DNA of 64,000 nt from Fremontodendron californicum (Eukaryota > Streptophyta > Magnoliopsida > Malvales > Malvaceae), in the NCBI GenBank assembly GCA_030761205.1, contig JAULJL010000002.1, forward strand, positions 21,245,010 to 21,309,009. Reading direction: 5' to 3'. A program made the translations under genes and the position numbers. The notes beneath the pieces are model-generated. The model saw only the letters and a list, made by a program, of their open reading frames with translations, did not search any database and was not told the origin of the DNA. This document shows positions 57,303-64,000 of this stretch, piece by piece; positions within the stretch are counted from its first letter, which is position 1, and every line of letters starts with the position of its first letter.

Positions 57303-57307
57303 GGGTG
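57303..57307. repeat. Target-site duplication GGGTG, right copy
   Basis: Second copy of the duplication at 38049-38053, followed by GTCATGATGCATTG of the copia LTR. Confidence 0.95.
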
Positions 57308-58084
57308 GTCATGATGCATTGCTAGATGCCGCTCATGATTTATAAATATAAATAGGAAAAAACTTAATTGAATTAATTATATTTATTCCCAACATGTTAA
57401 GGGCCTAATAGGTCACACACAAAAGGTGATTAATGAAATTAAAATGAGATTGGGCCAGATTAAATATTCATTAAGCGTTGTGGGCTTATTGTGAATATTT
57501 AATAATATGTATAAGGGCTTTAGTGTAGTTAGTACAATAGTTGGCATACACTAAACCTACTTATATATATGCCCTATGTTGTTGCCGCCTCCCCCCTAAG
57601 CTGCTAACCTGAAATCGGCACCTCACTCCTCTAGGTGTGTGGTTCGGCCGAATAGCAAAAAAAAAAGAGAATACGATTCTTCTTGTTTTCTTTGGCTAAC
57701 TAAGGTAGAGGAGGAAGGTTTCTTACAACCTAGACTACTAGCATAGTCTTGGCAAAACATAATCTCAACCTTGTGAAGGCTTTCAGATTACCTGTGTGGA
57801 TTACTGTTAGAGGTCGGACAATTAGACGACTTTGGTTTTCGACAAGCGAGCTTTGTGTACAAGAACAAGAACATCATGAATCTGTCTTGAGGATTCAAAA
57901 ATCTTCAAAATAGAGGTATGAGATTTTTATTGTTATCTGTTCTTGACAGCCTGATCATTTTGAATTCATAGGCAGATCCTTGGAGGGATTCGGTTTTCTC
58001 TATGTTTTATTTTATTCGTTGTATGTTTAACTGGTTAATTAAATTATACATTATCTCTGTTTGAGCATGAGTCGAATCCCAACA
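57308..58084 (+). repeat. Ty1/copia LTR 2, second part
   Basis: Continues the LTR broken at 38053 and ends TCGAATCCCAACA before a primer-binding site. Confidence 0.93.
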
Positions 58085-58085
58085 G

Positions 58086-58098
58086 TGGTATCAGAGCC
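58086..58098 (+). promoter_or_regulatory. Primer-binding site (initiator Met-tRNA), copia 2
   Basis: TGGTATCAGAGCC, one base after LTR 2. Its presence shows that LTR 2 acts as the 5' LTR of a second internal region. Confidence 0.95.
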
Positions 58099-59939
58099 TC
58101 GCTTATGTTATTCCTATACGATCTATGCTTTGATTGTTACCTTTAACAAAATTGTTTTGTTCTTTGAGTTGTTTTGATCCGAATGTCCCTAATCGGAATT
58201 GTGAGAATTTGCACTTGTAGTGTTTCGGTGAAGGCAGTAGTTAATCATGGTGAATTCTTGTTGATTAATTGGTTTAAATTGTTTTAAACTGATTAATGGA
58301 ATTGGCAAAAGTTTGGCGGCAATTAAGAACTGTTTTGCCTGCTTTGCGCAAATTTGGTGATTTTAGTGAGAAAAACTTGTAGATTTTTCTTGGCTAATTT
58401 TTATGCATGGTTTAATGATTTTTAGGATTTAAAATTGCTTAGAATTGTTCTTGGTAAGCTTGAAAAATCATAAAACTGATTTAACATTGAAAAGTTGGAA
58501 GCTGTGAAAAGCGGATAGACAGCCTGTAGGGAGATAGAGGGGCAGCGGCTACATATAGTAACCAATGCCTGCGCCTCCCTTGCTAGGGTTTTTCGCTTCA
58601 ATCAGATTCTCACAGCTTATAGATTTTAGCAATATTGAGTTACTAATGTTGCAGTGTCCTAGTTGAGATACAACACTAAAAATTAGTAAACATGGTAATT
58701 GCTAAATTAATTGAATCACCAAAATAAGAATTTACACGAATATTCAATTAAATTATTTAATTGGATAATAATTTAATTAAAGGAAATAATCCTAATTGGA
58801 TTTAGATTTATTCTAATGAGATTAGAATAAATGTTTATTATTTTCTTTGAATTAAATTATGGATCAAATATAATCATTGAATGGTAACTAGAGATTAAAG
58901 CATGAATTTATATGTTCATAAATTGTTTGTGAATGTATGGGATGATTATGGACTTAGATCCAATATGGTTGTGGATAGCTGAATTTATTTTTATGGTTTT
59001 TATTAAATTATATAGGGAATGCATGCCCCTGCCTTATCTCTCATTTTTTGGATTTGTAAAAATTCTTTCCTCACCTAACTCCCCTCAAATGTAACTTGAG
59101 GTTTCTTTATTGCAAATGTAATTAGTTACATCAAAGTTTAAAATTAGGATTAGTTAGGAATAATTTTTGTAACTTGAAGATGAAGAAAGGCACCATGAAG
59201 ATAAGGAGATTACAAGCAAGCTTTGAAGACTATGTATGTAATCACCTAGGAATTTGACCAACTAATTTCCTTTGATGACTCAAAGAAATTAGATTAGAAA
59301 GGTCCATAATCATCCAAGTAGAAAGCATGTTATAGATTTATTTTATGCGATATTATAAATGCTATGAATGTTTGATATGATGAGACTTATAAAGAACAAG
59401 GAAATCCCTCTTTATAATATTGAGTCACATGTTTCGCATGATAAAGTTGGCTTCCATCATCAAACAAGATAACCAGAATTCTTCCAGTAGGACGCTCGTT
59501 GAGTCACTCAAGGTCAAACAATTGTACGAATATGTTTGAGTTATAAAGTTGGGTCTTACTCAACTAATTCCATGTTGTTCGAATGAGTCAAACTTGACTG
59601 CATGGTGTTAGAGGCATAGTTAGGCGAAGTACATATGATGTCCTTATACAAAGAGTTGTCACCTAACTGATCTAGGAGTTGCATAGAGATGCAATTGATA
59701 AGCTATGTTATCTACCCAACTAGGTTTGTTGTAATTTGTTGAGTCACTCAAGGTTGCAACATGTTGAAAGGGATCCCAACCCACTAGAAATACATTGATG
59801 AGATTTTCGAATAATAGTGAGGGCTATTATCTTGAAGAAATAGTGAGAGAACCAATAAGAGATTTAATACCTTATCCTGAATTGGTATAAATGCATGAAT
59901 ATAACTGATAAATACTTTTTCCATATTAAGTTGTTGAAA
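58099..59939 (+). other. Copia 2 leader, no gag found
   Basis: Colinear with 32418-34230, with small indels (for example, extra bases near 59065). No gag open frame. Confidence 0.7.
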
Positions 59940-62697
59940 ATGGTTAATACTTTAACTATATTGTGCGGCATTATGAATGCCATTAGTCCAAATTGTTTGG
60001 ATTGGTACATAAGATTGAGAAGCGTTCTCAATGAAAGTAAGGTTTCTCGCTTGACAAGTCAAGAAGAACTTATAGAAGTTTCTGGGTTGACTGTTGTGAT
60101 TGAACTACTGAATCTTTGTACTGTTAAATCCAATTCCGGGATAGTTGATTCAGGATGCGGTTCATATCTATGTAATGACATAGCGATGTTGAAAGGAAAT
60201 CGAAAGTTGAGCAAATATGAAGTAGTTCTTAGAGTAGGCAATGGTGCAAAAGTTACAGCATTGACCGTTGGAACATGTACTTTATCTTTGCCGTCTGGCA
60301 TGAAATTTGAACTGAAAGATTGTTACTTTGTTCCAGTATTGTCTAGAAACATCATTTCGGTTTCATACCTCACTGTTAATGATGGTTTCGAGATAAGAAT
60401 GAAGGGCAATAGTTGCTCCGTCATTCTTAAAGACATTCACTATGGATCAGCAACATTACATAATGGATTATATGTTTTGGATCCAGAGATGCCTGTGTTC
60501 AATATAAAAGTCAAGAAAGCAAGAAATGATGATCCAAGTAAGACTTACATCTGGCAGTGTAGAGTTGGTCATATCAATGAGACAAGGATTTCCAAATTAC
60601 ATAAACATGGTTATTTGGAACCCTTTGATTATGAATCATATAGGACTTGTGAATGTTGTCTCCTTGGTAAGATGACCAAGACTCCCTTTATAGGAAAGGG
60701 TGAAAGAGCTGGTGCTTTATTAGGCTTAATACATTCAGATATATGTGGGCCACTAAACATAGCTGCTAGAGGTAATTTCTCATACTTCATAACATTTATC
60801 AATGATCATTCTAGATATGGTTATGTGTATCTGATGAGAAACAAGTCTGAAGCTTTTGAAAAGTTCAAAGAGTTCAGAGCTGAAGTAGAGAAACAGACTG
60901 GGAAAATATTCTGGCTCTTAGATCGGATCGAAGAGGAGAATATTTAACCATGATTTCTTGGATCATTTGATGGAAAATGGAATTTTGTCGCAATGGACTC
61001 CACCTGGAACTCCTCAGCATAACGGAGTGTCCGAGAGGAGAAATCGAACCTTGTTGGACATGGTTCGATCCATGATGTCTAAGGCTGACCTTCCAATATC
61101 CTTTTGGGCATATGCCTTAGAAACTACAGCTTACCTTCTAAATAGTGTTCCAAGAAAATCAGTAGATAAGGTACCATATGAGATGTGGTATGGCATGAAG
61201 CCATACTTATCTTATCTAAAGATTTGGGGATGTACTGCTTATGTGAAGCAAGTACCTTCTGATAAGCTGGGAGCTAGATCAGAAAAATATAAGTTTGTGG
61301 GATACCCTAAAGAGACTATTGGATATTACTTTTACAGTCCAATTGATCAAAAGGTGTTTGTGTCAAAACACGCTGCTTTTCTAGAGAAAGAGTTTCTACT
61401 AGAAGAATTCAGTGAGAGTAAAGTCGATCATGAAGAAGTTCAAGAACCACAACCTAACATTTCCTCGAAACCAGAGCCATTGGTCGAGGCATTGGATGCT
61501 CGGACTAATGCTCAAGGAGCACAAGTGCTCCGAATGTCTAGTGAGGATAGACATGATCCAGTGAAATATGGTTTCCTAGTGAAATGTGATGCGTTGCATG
61601 TTGATTAACTCAAGCATCTCGAAGTTGGAACATTTGAATTGATGAAACGATCCAAGGATATGATTTTATCTAGAATCCTGATGATCCATGTGTTTATAAG
61701 AAGGTAAACAGACTGGCAGTTGTTTTCCTGATACTACATGTCGATGACATATTGCTTATAGGAAATGTTGTACCTATGCTACAGATGATTGAGGTCTGGC
61801 TATCCAAACAATTCTCCATGATGGATTTGCAGAAGCAGCATTTATTATGGGAATTAAGATTTATAGAGATAGATCGAAAAAGGCTGCTTGGATTCTCCAA
61901 ATCAACTTACATAGACAAGGTGCTAAGAGGTTTAGCATGGATACCTTCAAAAGAGGTAACTTGCCTATGTTGCACGGCATACATCTCTCGAAAGAGATGT
62001 GTCCTAAAGCATTAGATGTAAGGACACGGGTCGATAGGATTCCATATGCTTCGACAATTGGATCTATTGTGTATGCTATGTTGTACAATAGACCAGATGT
62101 ATCATACGCTCTGACTGTCATGAGCAGATACAAAAGGGGCAATCCTGGTAAAAGTCACTGGACTGCTGTGAAGAATATCCTTAAGTACTTGAGAAGCATT
62201 AAGGATACTTCCTTGGTCTATGGAGGGACTAAACTCCAAGTTAGGGTTATACAGATGCTGACTTTTAATCTGATTAGGATGACAGTAAATCGCAGTGTAA
62301 TTAAATATTTGCCTCGAATCTTGGTACAATCAGTTGGAAAGGTTCCAAACTAGAGATGACTGTAGATTCAACAACCAAAGCCGAGTATATCTCCTCGTTT
62401 GAGGCAACGAAGGAGGTTGTTTGGATCAAGGAGTTCATTAAATAACTTGGTTGGTTCCGAGCATTGTTGATCCAGTACCACTTTACTGAGATAACAATGG
62501 AGCCATAGCGCAAGCTAAGGAACCAAGGTCTCATCAAAGATCCATACATATATTACGGCAATTTAACCTGATTAGCGTAATCATTGAAAGAGGTGACATT
62601 AATATTAAAAAGGTTACCCACTAAGGTTTTGTCCCAACGGAAACATAATCGTCACATGGAAGGACATGGACTTAAGTACATGGACGATTGGCTTTAG
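59940..62697 (+). pseudogene. pol: Ty1/copia pol, broken (copia 2)
   Basis: The ATG at 59940 is homologous to 34231, although the frame opens at 59895. A Gag-like stub (LDWYIRLRSVLNESK) is joined nearly directly to protease, whose active site is intact here (SGIVDSGCGSYLCND). Integrase: the first His of the zinc-binding part is Gln (WQCRVGH); HSDICGP is kept; a frameshift near 60900 disrupts the second Asp motif; NGVSERRNRTLLDMVRSMMS and the C-terminal part read through 60958-61608. The N-terminal half of reverse transcriptase is deleted near 61620-61650. The VDD motif region (about 61740-61760) and connection/RNase H (RIPYASTIGSIVYAML, RPDVSYALTVMSRY, 61847-62353) remain in shifted frames. 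The tail ends YMDDWL, stop 62697. Confidence 0.9.
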
Positions 62698-62711
62698 TGC
62701 TAGTGGGAGAT

Positions 62712-64000
62712 TATTGGTGTAAGCCCTACAAGCCAATCTAGTTGGGCTTGTAAGACATTATTTATATATTCATGTATTGTACATTATAGTTTATTAATTA
62801 TAATTGAGGTATTTCTTTATCCATAAGTATTGTTATAATTGTTATAAATGACTTGTGAAGATAAAGCCCATGAAACACAATGGCATTGCAAAGGAATTGT
62901 AAGGAGTTACAATTATGAGGATCCTTATGCATCAATGCCGTGTTTCTAAAACAGTTCCTGGTCATTGTATTGTCAAGACAGGGCATTGACAATGCTCAAA
63001 GACTGGCATATGTTAAGCCTTCATGCACTTGATGTATGCAACTGATCTCATAGATTGAAAGTATAGAGATACTTGGGGATAACATATAGGTGCTTGTTAG
63101 TTGAACAAGTTCACTGAACATGACCCGTTATGAGAGTCCCATTTGGTATTTCACTCAAGTGTCTATGGAAAATACTCTCATGTGTCAATAGTGTAAGTAA
63201 TCCTTTGACTTGTGACACCAGGTTATCTTGTATGTGAACTGTCATACTTAGATTTCATCATGAACGGGTCCCAATCACGAGGATGCTTGTGGTAGGGGTT
63301 TATTGGGTATGACATTAAGCATACGAAGATGAATGAGTGGTCCAGAGAGGATTCATCACCCCAAGTGATATGATGGGACATATCTCACATGTATCTGGCT
63401 TATATTAACTTATGGAAGTCCTTGGCCAAGGCAATACTTAAGGAGTTAATATTAGAGTTGCATATCTAATATGGAATGAGATTAAGAGTAGACACTGAAC
63501 CATGCTCTTTCCTATCCTGGGATATTGATGAAGGGACCGAATTACACAGACATATTGTACACGAAAGGCTAGTCGAAGCTTGATGACTCTCTTGGCATTT
63601 GGGTGGTCATGATGCATTGCTAGATGCCGCTCATGATCTATAAATATAAATAGGAAATTCTTAATTGAATTAATTATATTTATTGCCAACATGTTAAGGG
63701 CCTAATAGGTCACACACAAAAGGTGGTTAATGAAATTAAAATGAGATTGGGCCAGATTAAATATTCATTAAACTTTGTGGGCTTATTGTGAATATTTAAT
63801 AATATGTATAAGGGCTTTAGTGCCGTTAGTCCAATAGTTGGCATACACTAAACCTACTTATACATATGCCTTATGTTGTTTCCGCCTCCCCCCTAAGCTG
63901 TTAACCTGAAATCGACGCCTCACTCCCCTAAGTGTGTGGTTCGGCCAAATAGCAAGAAAAGAGAGAATACGATTCTTCTTGTTTTCTTTGGCTAACTAAG
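62712..64000 (+). repeat. Ty1/copia LTR 3 (right), cut by window end
   Basis: Aligns with LTRs 1 and 2 but starts TATTGGTGTAAG, so the terminal TG has become TA. It contains the uninterrupted CATTTGGGTGGTCATG that was the target of the gypsy insertion in LTR 2. About 380 bp of its 3' end lie outside the window. Confidence 0.93.

Overview
The window is repetitive DNA from a plant nuclear genome, most likely a dicot (that guess rests on overall AT-richness and element types only). No host gene, rRNA or tRNA was recognised. Essentially every base can be assigned to LTR retrotransposons, stacked inside one another. Coding capacity is limited to one intact gag gene, several broken gag/pol genes and a broken antisense ORF.

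Layout. (1) 1-2276 is the 3' internal end of an 'A-type' Ty3/gypsy element; its 3' LTR is split into 2277-6304 and 23984-25168. (2) Inside that LTR, flanked by a perfect 5-bp duplication CATGC, sits a complete related 'B-type' element (6305-23978, 17.7 kb; LTRs 6305-10792 and 19506-23978). It has one intact gag ORF (12941-14398) and no pol. (3) 25169-27222 is a diverged, reverse-oriented Ty1/copia LTR fragment. (4) 27223-30740 is a decayed piece of a pol-bearing Tat-lineage Ty3/gypsy element: RNase H, integrase, a 71-bp tandem array and an antisense coiled-coil ORF. (5) From 30741 to the window end there is a Ty1/copia tandem of the form LTR-internal-LTR-internal-LTR sharing its middle LTR. 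Both internal regions carry broken pol and almost no gag. (6) The middle copia LTR is split by a complete reverse-oriented A-type gypsy element (38054-57302, 19.2 kb) flanked by the perfect duplication GGGTG. This element carries a broken gag plus a second, capsid-less gag-like ORF.

Function. The two complete gypsy elements look like gag-only, non-autonomous members of a Tat/Ogre-like group: LTRs of 4.5-5.3 kb, a conserved primer-binding site, gag without pol, and a long 3' region full of variable tandem arrays. They would need pol proteins from relatives. Their LTRs carry clustered W-box-like motifs, and the B type has a distinct promoter segment with a TATA box and five stem-loop repeats. 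Both types keep a GTGAGT donor-like site in the LTR and a CAG acceptor-like site just before gag, which suggests a spliced leader. All similarity statements come from reading the sequence by eye; lineage names are inferences from domain content and structure.
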